64,000 bases of DNA from RYN-428 sp035551995 (lineage in GTDB: Bacteria > Planctomycetota > Phycisphaerae > Tepidisphaerales > Tepidisphaeraceae). The notes under the pieces were generated by a model. That model searched no databases, had not been told where the DNA came from, and saw only the letters and a list, made by a program, of their open reading frames with translations. Shown piece by piece: positions 54,774 through 62,108 of the stretch; position 1 is the first letter of the stretch, and each line of letters begins with the position of its first letter. The stretch is from positions 62,001 through 126,000 of the forward strand of contig DASZME010000087.1 in assembly GCA_035551995.1 (NCBI GenBank), read 5' to 3'. The position numbers were made by a program, and so were the translations under genes.

Positions 54774-56192
54774 ATGAAGTTTCGCGCGAATAAAATGCTT
54801 GGACTTGCCCTGGGAGAGCGATCGATCCTCATCGCCGAGGTGACGGCCGCGGCCCCCGACCGCTTCCAGGTCTCCAAGGCGGCCGAATTTGTCTACCCGG
54901 CCGGCGTTTCCCAGCAGCAGCCCGAAGCGCTTGGAAACGCCCTCCGCCATTTCATCAAAGAGCAGGGCTTTTTGGCGCGTGCCGCGGTATTCGGCATTCC
55001 CGCCAAATCCGTGCTGACCAAGGTGAAGGATATCCCGCCGGTCGATCCGACCCTGGCGGCCGACATGTTGCGGCTTCAAGTGGAATCGGAATTTTCCACC
55101 GAACTCAAAGACCTTGTCTACGACTACGCCGGCACGTCCAGCCCGACCGAATCGACCCACGTCCTCCTCGCCGCCACGCCGGCAAGCCAGGTGGAGCAGG
55201 CGGTCGCCATCGCCCAGGAGGCCCGGCTCGAGCTTCAGGCGATCATCCCGACCTCCGTCGCGCTGACCGCCGCCACCACGCGAAACAGCGGCGACGCCCT
55301 GGTGCTGTCGATCACACCGTCGGCAACCGAACTCTCCGCCCAGCGCGGAAATCATCCTTCGCTGCTGCGGCACATCGGCGCGTCGTCGGCCACCACCGCG
55401 GCCATCGCCGGCGAAGTCCGTCGGGCTTCGCTGATGCTGCCGCGAAATAGCTCCGCCAACGGGAACGGATCGGCCAACGGAAATTCGCACGGCCCGGTCA
55501 CGGTATGGGACGACGCCCGGCTTGATCCGGCGGTTCGCGCGACCATCACCGCCGCCCTCGGCCCGGCGGCGCGCGTGGGTAATTTCATCGATCTTGGCGC
55601 CGGCGACCTGCCGGCCGGCGTCATGGCCGGCGCGGCGGCGGTGGCGCTGGCGATGGCCGGCCTGAGCGAAGACAGGTTCCCGATCGATTTTCTCCACCCG
55701 CGCCTCGCCGAGCCCAAAAAAGCCGCCATCAAACGACAGACCGCCCTGGCGATCGCCGCCGCCGTCATCCTCGTGATCGGGGCGATTTTCGCTTACGTGG
55801 ACCTTCAGAATAAAGAACAGAAGCTTGCCGGCCTGCTGAGGGAAAACAACTCGAAGACCGACCTCCGCAAGAGCGCCGAAGCCGAAGTGGCCATGATCAA
55901 GTACGCGCAGGGATGGCACGCCGACAAGCCGCGCTATCTCGCTTGCCTGCGCGATCTCACCACCGCCATTCCCGACGACGGCCAGATGTACCTCATCAAT
56001 TTCAACCTGCACGACAGCATGAAAGGCGACATCGGCGGCAAAGCGACGACGCGCGAAGCGGTTCTCACGCTTGTCAGCCGACTCAATCAAAGCAAACATT
56101 TTTCCGACGTGAAAATGGCCCTGGATCTCCGCGACGTCCGCCACGGCCACGAAGTCACGTTCACGATTAATTTCAAATATGTGCCGGTTTAA
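54774..56192 (+). CDS. gspL: GspL-like protein: PilM-type actin fold fused to PilN-type domain
   Basis: 472 residues. The N-terminal ~300 residues resemble a PilM/GspL cytoplasmic actin-like domain (LGLALGERSILIAEVTAAAP, VFGIPAKSVLTKVKDIPPVD, NFIDLGAGDLPAGV). A transmembrane helix near 322-342 (TALAIAAAVILVIGAIFAYV) leads into a coiled coil and a PilN-type periplasmic ferredoxin-like domain (TAIPDDGQMYLINFNLHD). This is the usual GspL organisation, in which one chain does the work of PilM plus PilN. It binds GspE on the inside and GspM on the outside. Confidence 0.82.
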   Translation: MKFRANKMLGLALGERSILIAEVTAAAPDRFQVSKAAEFVYPAGVSQQQPEALGNALRHFIKEQGFLARAAVFGIPAKSVLTKVKDIPPVDPTLAADMLRLQVESEFSTELKDLVYDYAGTSSPTESTHVLLAATPASQVEQAVAIAQEARLELQAIIPTSVALTAATTRNSGDALVLSITPSATELSAQRGNHPSLLRHIGASSATTAAIAGEVRRASLMLPRNSSANGNGSANGNSHGPVTVWDDARLDPAVRATITAALGPAARVGNFIDLGAGDLPAGVMAGAAAVALAMAGLSEDRFPIDFLHPRLAEPKKAAIKRQTALAIAAAVILVIGAIFAYVDLQNKEQKLAGLLRENNSKTDLRKSAEAEVAMIKYAQGWHADKPRYLACLRDLTTAIPDDGQMYLINFNLHDSMKGDIGGKATTREAVLTLVSRLNQSKHFSDVKMALDLRDVRHGHEVTFTINFKYVPV

Positions 56193-56218
56193 GCGCGGGC
56201 CGGATACCCGGAATTCTT

Positions 56219-56806
56219 ATGATCCTCACCAAGCGAGAACGTTATATTGCCATCGGCGCCGGGGCTCTGGTCGGCGTGCTGCTGCTCTATTTTTTGATGA
56301 TCGGCCCGTATGTCGAACGCCGCAGCCAAATCGCCGCCGAGGTGGACACCGCGCTAAACGACAAGGACAAAGCCGACCTGCTCTTTCACCAGCAGGTCAA
56401 GATGCGCAAAGTCTGGAACGAAATGATCGCCGGCGGATTAAGCAACACTCAATCCGACGCCGAAAGCCAATTGCAGCTGGCGCTCAACGACTGGGCGCGC
56501 GATTGCGGCGTCACGGTCTCCAAGCTGAAGGACGAGCGATCCATTCTCGACGGCAAATTCGTTCAGATCGGCTTTCATCTCACCGGCACCGGGCCGCTGG
56601 CGACGATATCCAATCTTCTCTGGCGCGTGGAGACGACGACCATGCCGCTGCGCGTCAGCGAGATTCAGGTGATGCCCCTGAAGGAAGGCATCGACGATCT
56701 GCAATTGGAGCTTTCGCTCTCGACGCTCTGCCGGGTCCCCGATTCGGATAAGCCGGACAAGGCGGATCGCCTTCGCACGGCAAGCATTCAGGGAGGCGGC
56801 CAGTGA
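56219..56806 (+). CDS. gspM: GspM/PilO-like protein
   Basis: 195 residues. One N-terminal membrane helix (YIAIGAGALVGVLLLYFLMI), a helical stretch, then a small periplasmic domain (ESQLQLALNDWARDCGVTVS, FHLTGTGPLATISNLLWRVE), consistent with the GspM/PilO ferredoxin-like fold that pairs with the GspL domain. Its stop overlaps the next start by 4 bases. The call rests on topology and gene order more than on motifs. Confidence 0.75.
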   Translation: MILTKRERYIAIGAGALVGVLLLYFLMIGPYVERRSQIAAEVDTALNDKDKADLLFHQQVKMRKVWNEMIAGGLSNTQSDAESQLQLALNDWARDCGVTVSKLKDERSILDGKFVQIGFHLTGTGPLATISNLLWRVETTTMPLRVSEIQVMPLKEGIDDLQLELSLSTLCRVPDSDKPDKADRLRTASIQGGGQ

Positions 56807-57405
56807 AACCGCCGAACTCTTTTCATTTGGCGCGCGGCGCGTTAGCCGTGTTGTGCGGCGCGGCCGCGTCGTTGGCGGCCATCATCGTCCCCGGCGATGA
56901 ATCGCGTCCGCCGGCGGCGCCCGTGCCGCAGTCGCGCCCGATGTCCGGCGACTATCGGGTGCTGCTCTCTCGAAGCGTTTTTTCGCGCGACCATAACCGC
57001 CCCCGGCTCGCGGCGCGCGACGTGGCGACCACCCAAGCCGTGTCGGCCATCCCCGATCTGACCGGACCGGCGGCCGCCGAGGCCGAGGCGAATTTCGTGC
57101 TCAAGGGCGTGGCGATCGAAGATGGACTTCCCACCGCTTTTTTCGAGCAGAGCCTCGATCAGCAGACCGTCCGCGTTCGCGCCGGTCAGGCCGTCTCTCA
57201 TGGCCAAATATCCGCCATCACGCTGGACGGCATCAATTACCTAGCGGCGGGAAAGCTAAGCCACGTCGTCATCGGCCAAACGCTGGACGGTGGCCTGGCG
57301 ACGACGACGACGGCAACGACACAGCCCTCGACGGCATCCGCGACGCCGGCCGCGGAACATCCCGCCGGCGAGAAGCCGTCGTGGTGGCGAAAACGTAAAC
57401 CTTAG
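56803..57405 (+). CDS. gspC: GspC/PilP-like periplasmic connector
   Basis: 200 residues. An N-terminal hydrophobic segment (GALAVLCGAAASLAAIIV) is followed by a proline-rich spacer and a small beta domain (NFVLKGVAIEDGLPTAFFEQ, then VRVRAGQAVSHGQISAITLD) resembling the homology region of GspC and PilP, which contacts the secretin. A threonine/alanine-rich tail ends in a basic WWRKRKP. The TAG stop codon coincides with the left end of dispersed repeat copy 5. The identity is inferred from fold pattern and position before the secretin. Confidence 0.72.
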   Translation: MKPPNSFHLARGALAVLCGAAASLAAIIVPGDESRPPAAPVPQSRPMSGDYRVLLSRSVFSRDHNRPRLAARDVATTQAVSAIPDLTGPAAAEAEANFVLKGVAIEDGLPTAFFEQSLDQQTVRVRAGQAVSHGQISAITLDGINYLAAGKLSHVVIGQTLDGGLATTTTATTQPSTASATPAAEHPAGEKPSWWRKRKP

Positions 57406-57494
57406 GACATTTTTCATGTTGATGGATTGAGGTTCGATCGCGCAATACGCCCGGCAAGCGGGAACGCTAAACGCTGAAACGCTACAGCAACCTG
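57404..57494 (+). repeat. Dispersed hairpin repeat, copy 5 (degenerate)
   Basis: Left end TAGGACATTTTTCATGTTG, core CGCCCGGCAAGCGGGAACG (weakened hairpin), then CTAAACGCTGAAACGC and CAGCAACCTG, matching the other copies. It lies between gspC and gspD and interrupts an otherwise closely packed operon. The gspC stop codon is its first TAG. Confidence 0.68.
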
Positions 57495-57562
57495 AAAAAT
57501 ACTCGCTAAATTCATCGCCGATTTTGAAAAACTTTCGTTCACTGACAGAGAAAGACAGGCCA

Positions 57563-60500
57563 ATGACGCCACGTTTGAAATTGAGTTCCCTGGCCGTATC
57601 CGCGGCGGCGATTGGCGCGGCCGGCGCATGGCTCGTCGCGCAGCAGTTGCCCTCTCCGTCGGCGCCCGCGGCGGTGGGACAAGCCGCAACCGCGCCGTCC
57701 ACACCTGCTCCCGTCGCGCTTCCCGTCGCGCCGTCGCCTGTCGCGGTCGCGCAAGCGGCAACCACGCCGCCTAATCCCGTTCACGGTGCGCCCCCTGTCG
57801 CCGCGCCGCCCGTCGCCGCACCATCCATCGCCGCGCCTTCCGTTACGCCGCCGTTTGCGCCCGCGGTCGCCCCGGCGACCGTGCCGTCGGTCGCGGCCCC
57901 CGCGCCGATTGCCGTACCGGCGACACGTTCCGCGGACGCGGCGCTGCCGGCCACCGCCGCCGTGCCGACGACCAACGTCGCGACGCGGCCGGTCGTGGCC
58001 GCGTCGCAACCGGTCGTCTGGCCGGCCACCGCGCCGGCGGCGACGCAACTCACGGCGGAGCTTCCCGCGGCGACGCAGCCGATTACCGTTCTGGTGCCGA
58101 CCACTCAGCCCGGCGACGCCAATCCCGCCAGCCGGCCCGCACAGAAAATCAGGCTAGAATTTAAGGACGCTTCGGTCGATTCGGTTCTCGATTACCTTTC
58201 CGAGGCGGCTGGTTTCATCGTCGTGAAGGAAACCCCGGTGGATGGACGGGTTACCGTCGTGAGCCGAGGCCCGGTTACGCCCGCCGAGGCGCTGACGCTG
58301 CTCAACGCCGTGCTGAAGCCCAACGGTTTTACGGCCATTCAGCAGGGCCGCGTGTTGAAGATCGTCAAGCGCGAGACCGCTAAAAAACAAAATATCCCCG
58401 TGGAGTTCGGCGCCGATCCGGAGTTGATCCCCGAAACCGACGAATTGATCACTCAGGTGATTCCGGTCAAGAACGTAGACGCATCGAAGCTGCGGCAGGA
58501 CCTCCAGCCGCTGATCAGCGCCGACGCCGATTTTACCGCGAACCAGGGCAGCAACTCGTTGATCCTCACCGATACCTGCGCGAATATTCGGCGGATCGTC
58601 AAAATCGTGAGCAAGCTCGATCTTCACGAAGCCAGCGCGTCGGACATCCGCATCGTGCAGTTGGTATTCGCCGACGCCGCTTCGGCGGCGAAGTTGATTC
58701 AGTCGATCTTCTCGCCGACGCAGGCCGGCGGGGGCGGGGGCGGCGGCGGCGGCGGAGGGCCGGGAGGCGGGCCGGGCGGAGGACCGGGCGCATTTTTCAG
58801 GCGGATGATGGCCGCCCAGGGCGGCGCGGGCGGCGCCGCGGCCGAATCGGGCAAGGCCGCCGGCACTGTCAACGCCGCCGCCGATGAACGCACCAATACC
58901 CTCGTCGTCACCGCGCCCACCGATACCCTCAAGCTCATCGATCAAATTCTCAAGGTGCTTGATTCGGACCCGGCGGCGGTGTCGGAGGTCAAGGTTTTTG
59001 TTCTCAAATTCGCCGACTCCTCCAGCGCCGCAAAGCTCATCAACACCATCTTCACCGGCGACAATCCCCAGGGCCAGCAAACCGGCGGCGTCAGCCATCT
59101 GCCCGCGTTGGGAGGCCTTTCGCAAACCATTCGCGGCGGAAAAGTCAACGCCGCCTCCGACGACCGAACCAATACCCTCGTCGTCACCGCCCCCACCGAA
59201 GCGATGCGAATCATCGGCGGCATCCTCAAGGAACTCGACGCAAACCCCGCCGCCGAAAGCTCCTTCTTCATCTATCACCTCCGCAACGGCGTCGCCACCG
59301 ACATGGGCAACACCCTGAACACGCTCTTTGGCTCCGGCACAAGCAGCGGCGGCACAAACGCCGGCGGCGGCAACGGCACGTTCGGCACGAGTTCCAACCG
59401 CAACGCCGGCCAGTCGCTCGGCGCATCGGGACTCGGAAGCAACAGCGGCTTTGGCGGCAGCGGCGGAAGCCGCGGGGGCGGCGGCGGAAGCTTCGGCGGC
59501 GGGGGCGGCGGAAGCTCCTTCGGCAGCCCCCTCACCAGCGTCACCAACAACAGCAACCGTAGCGCCTCCAACACCGGCGCCCAAACCGCCGGGCCAAGCC
59601 GCGCCACCAGCGAAATGGTCGGACAGGTCTTTGTCGTCGCCGACGCCGATACCAATTCCTTGCTCGTCAGCACGGCAAGCAAATATCAGGAACAAGTCAA
59701 GAAGATCATCGAGGAATTGGATCGACCCGTGCCGCAGGTGCTGATCAAGGTGCTCGTGGCCGAGGTCACGCACGAAAAAACCAACGACTTCGGCGTCGAT
59801 TTCTCCGTCCTCGACACGCGCGCCAGCGGCAAGGGCCTCACGGCCGCCAACACCCTCGGCAACGCCGCCGCCGCCGCGGCCAACGGCGGCCTGCTCGTCA
59901 GCCTCGTCGAAGACAATCTCACCGCCAGCCTCCACGCCCTGGCCACCGCCGGAAAGCTCGACGTCCTGTCGCGCCCCTACATCCTCGCCAGCGACAACCA
60001 GCTGGCCAGCATCACCGTCGGCCAGGAAGTGCCGTTCATCACCAACACGCAGATCACCGACACCGGCCAGCAGATCAACACGATTTCGTACCAGGCCGTC
60101 GGCATCATTTTGAACGTCACGCCGCACATCAGCCCCGACGGGCTTGTGGTGCTCGATGTCGCTCCCGAAATCAGCCAATTGACCGGCACCACCGTCCCCA
60201 TCGGCGCGGGCGTGGCGGCGCCGGTGATCGCCAACCGTTCGGCACAGAGCCGCGTGGCGATCCGCAACGGCAACACCATCGTCATCGGCGGCATGATGCA
60301 GGACCAGAAAACCACGACCATCAGCAAGATTCCGCTGCTCGGCGACATCCCATTTCTTGGGTCGATTTTTACGCGATATCAGGACGATCGCACGAAGACC
60401 GAACTGCTGATTTTCCTGACGCCGCACGTGGCGCTTCAGCCGCAAACACTGCCCGGCATGTCGCAGGACGAAATGAAGGGAACGAAGCTCGCGCCCAACG

Positions 60501-60703
60501 CGGTGGAGCCCGGCGCCTTCCAGGAACATATCAACAACATGCACCGCGGCGCCACGCCGCATGAAGAAGGCACGACCCGCCCGGCCGCCACGATCATCAA
60601 GCCGACCCCCTCGACGCAGCCGTTGACCGGTGTTACCGTCACGGAACCGGCGCCCCCCGCGCCGCCGGCAAAAAATCAGCCGCCGATGGATCAACGACCA
60701 TGA
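57563..60703 (+). CDS. gspD: Type II secretion secretin GspD
   Basis: 1,046 residues, the outer-membrane channel. A signal-like N-terminus is followed by about 190 residues rich in proline, alanine and valine. N-domains come next, starting near 193 with KIRLEFKDASVDSVLDYLSE, and two repeated modules with TNTLVVTAPT. Glycine-rich linkers lie at about 388-412 and 593-656. The secretin core is at about 693-963 (VLIKVLVAEVTHEKTNDFGV, GQEVPFITNTQI, NRSAQSRVAIRNGNTIVIGG, IPLLGDIPFLGSIF, ELLIFLTPHV). ATG 57563 is chosen over TTG 57524. It is longer than typical GspD (~650-700) because of the N-terminal and glycine-rich parts. Confidence 0.93.
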   Translation: MTPRLKLSSLAVSAAAIGAAGAWLVAQQLPSPSAPAAVGQAATAPSTPAPVALPVAPSPVAVAQAATTPPNPVHGAPPVAAPPVAAPSIAAPSVTPPFAPAVAPATVPSVAAPAPIAVPATRSADAALPATAAVPTTNVATRPVVAASQPVVWPATAPAATQLTAELPAATQPITVLVPTTQPGDANPASRPAQKIRLEFKDASVDSVLDYLSEAAGFIVVKETPVDGRVTVVSRGPVTPAEALTLLNAVLKPNGFTAIQQGRVLKIVKRETAKKQNIPVEFGADPELIPETDELITQVIPVKNVDASKLRQDLQPLISADADFTANQGSNSLILTDTCANIRRIVKIVSKLDLHEASASDIRIVQLVFADAASAAKLIQSIFSPTQAGGGGGGGGGGGPGGGPGGGPGAFFRRMMAAQGGAGGAAAESGKAAGTVNAAADERTNTLVVTAPTDTLKLIDQILKVLDSDPAAVSEVKVFVLKFADSSSAAKLINTIFTGDNPQGQQTGGVSHLPALGGLSQTIRGGKVNAASDDRTNTLVVTAPTEAMRIIGGILKELDANPAAESSFFIYHLRNGVATDMGNTLNTLFGSGTSSGGTNAGGGNGTFGTSSNRNAGQSLGASGLGSNSGFGGSGGSRGGGGGSFGGGGGGSSFGSPLTSVTNNSNRSASNTGAQTAGPSRATSEMVGQVFVVADADTNSLLVSTASKYQEQVKKIIEELDRPVPQVLIKVLVAEVTHEKTNDFGVDFSVLDTRASGKGLTAANTLGNAAAAAANGGLLVSLVEDNLTASLHALATAGKLDVLSRPYILASDNQLASITVGQEVPFITNTQITDTGQQINTISYQAVGIILNVTPHISPDGLVVLDVAPEISQLTGTTVPIGAGVAAPVIANRSAQSRVAIRNGNTIVIGGMMQDQKTTTISKIPLLGDIPFLGSIFTRYQDDRTKTELLIFLTPHVALQPQTLPGMSQDEMKGTKLAPNAVEPGAFQEHINNMHRGATPHEEGTTRPAATIIKPTPSTQPLTGVTVTEPAPPAPPAKNQPPMDQRP

Positions 60704-61236
60704 TGAGGCGCCAGCTCAAAAAACGGATCGGATTCGCGTCGTCGCTTCTATACGTGCTGATATCGCTATGCGCCCTGTCCGGCTGTCAAACCACAACCGT
60801 TACCACCGGTCCCAAGCCGCTGGTAAAAACCGCCGGTCAGCAACCGGCCTTCACGGGCGACGTGCTGGATTCCCTCGACCCCTGCGGCAATCGGATGCAG
60901 GACCTGTGCGGCCCGCTGACCGCCTACTACAGCATGTACCATCACGGTCCCGCGCGTGCCGAAGATTTGCAACCGTTCGCCATCCCCGGCCAGGAAATTC
61001 AAAGTGCCTGTCCGGTTTCGCGCAAGCCGTACGTCTTCGCTCCCGACGGGCTTGAAGCGACCGGCCAAAACATCCGCATCTACATTTACGATCCCGAGCC
61101 GACGCATCACGGCGCCCGCTGGTGCGCGATCAAGCAGGGAGGCACGGCGCTGAATCAGCCGGTGATCATGTTCGCCGATAAATTGCCCGAAGACGTTTTT
61201 CGGCGTTTCCGCCCTGCGACGCCATTGCTGCCGTGA
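60700..61236 (+). CDS. Small lipoprotein ending the T2SS operon
   Basis: 178 residues. The lipobox LSGC (around residue 27) follows a basic, hydrophobic signal. The mature part has several cysteines (DPCGNRMQDLCGPL, SACPVSRKPYV, GARWCAIK), two of which could form disulphides. The stretch CGPLTAYYSMYHHGPARAED followed by a CPVSRKPYVFAPDGL segment looks like the globular tail of pseudopilin-type proteins. It overlaps the gspD stop by 4 bases, so it is translated with the secretin. A pilotin-like role in secretin assembly is an inference from position; no homologue is recognised. Confidence 0.7.
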   Translation: MMRRQLKKRIGFASSLLYVLISLCALSGCQTTTVTTGPKPLVKTAGQQPAFTGDVLDSLDPCGNRMQDLCGPLTAYYSMYHHGPARAEDLQPFAIPGQEIQSACPVSRKPYVFAPDGLEATGQNIRIYIYDPEPTHHGARWCAIKQGGTALNQPVIMFADKLPEDVFRRFRPATPLLP

Positions 61237-61322
61237 GCCGGTTGTGGCCCCAATTACGCTGTGAGCGAGATCGCTGAACGCGGGGACCGCGCGAGTAAAG
61301 GGAGAAAGAGAAAAACGTCCTT

Positions 61323-62072
61323 TTACTTGCCGGCGCCGAGCGTCGGCGCCGCCGGGGGATCGAAGCTGGAGGCGGGCGCATCCTCCTGTTGCGGTGGCGG
61401 CGTTTTGATTTCCCCCGGCGCTTTTGACGGATCCGGAATCGCCAGGAGAAGTAACGGCGCCGACGCCGTCCTTGGAGGCGGCGTCATCATCAGCGCGCCC
61501 GGCGGCGCCAGGTTCAGCGTCGGATCGGTCTGCGCCGTCGGTTTTCCCGAATCTTCGTGAGCCGCGATGCTCGCCACCGGCGGCGAAGCCGGATCGGGAG
61601 AGATGAAACGAATCGCCGGCTCAACCGCCATCGTCACCTCCGCCGGCAATTCCCCCGACGCCTCGGCCACCGGCGGCAGATCGACCGCCGGGCGGATGTG
61701 CAGCGCATGGCGCTTATCTCCCGGCAGCATCCGCGGCTCCCGATCCGATCGCGCCGGCGCCATCCATGGCCGAAACGGAACGGCGACGACGGTCGGCCGC
61801 GTGGAAGGAAGCGGCGCGGTCGCCAGCGGCGGAAGTATGGCCGATTGCGAAGGCGTCGCCGCTTGCGGATCGGCGTTGATGCCGGCGATCGCGCAGAAGA
61901 TCGCCGCGGCCGCCACGACCGCGACTCGGCAGCGATGCGATATCGCGGATTTGAAATGACCCGTAGCACAGGCGGCTCGCCGGTGTCTCCGCTCGAAAAA
62001 ACAAGGCCGACACGGCCGCGCTACGGGTCGCTCAGACCCTCCCGTTTTGTTGATGGAATTGATGTCCGGCAT
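61323..62072 (-). CDS. Proline-rich membrane-anchored protein, hypothetical
   Basis: 249 residues. The ATG at 62072 has AGGAG seven bases upstream, a good signal. The first ~40 codons run through a hairpin repeat (61958-62029) and give an arginine/cysteine-rich stretch (PCRPCFFERRHRRAACATG) that is unlikely to be an original part of the protein. A hydrophobic segment RVAVVAAAAIFCAIAG follows, then a long proline/alanine-rich region without a recognised domain (PATPSQSAILPPLATAPLP, LNLAPPGALMMTPPP). It is convergent with the secretion operon and lies 36 bases downstream of the PQQ-propeller gene on the same strand. Coding is likely but not certain. Confidence 0.55.
   Translation of the reverse strand: MPDINSINKTGGSERPVARPCRPCFFERRHRRAACATGHFKSAISHRCRVAVVAAAAIFCAIAGINADPQAATPSQSAILPPLATAPLPSTRPTVVAVPFRPWMAPARSDREPRMLPGDKRHALHIRPAVDLPPVAEASGELPAEVTMAVEPAIRFISPDPASPPVASIAAHEDSGKPTAQTDPTLNLAPPGALMMTPPPRTASAPLLLLAIPDPSKAPGEIKTPPPQQEDAPASSFDPPAAPTLGAGK
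61958..62029. repeat. 72-bp hairpin repeat element
   Basis: Terminal 10-bp inverted repeat GACCCGTAGC (61958-61967) with GCTACGGGTC (62020-62029). Inner arms GCGGC/GCCGC (61972-61976 with 62015-62019) and GTGTC/GACAC (61983-61987 with 62009-62013) extend an imperfect stem. It lies inside the 5' coding part of the gene at 61323-62072. Confidence 0.65.
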
Positions 62073-62108
62073 GGTTCGGCTCCTGCACGCGATATTGGTT
62101 AGACGCCT

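Noticed and set aside
58154..60694. 846-codon open frame on the minus strand
   Set aside because: Antisense to gspD, Asp/Gly/Arg-rich without motifs; the secretin on the other strand has clear family motifs.
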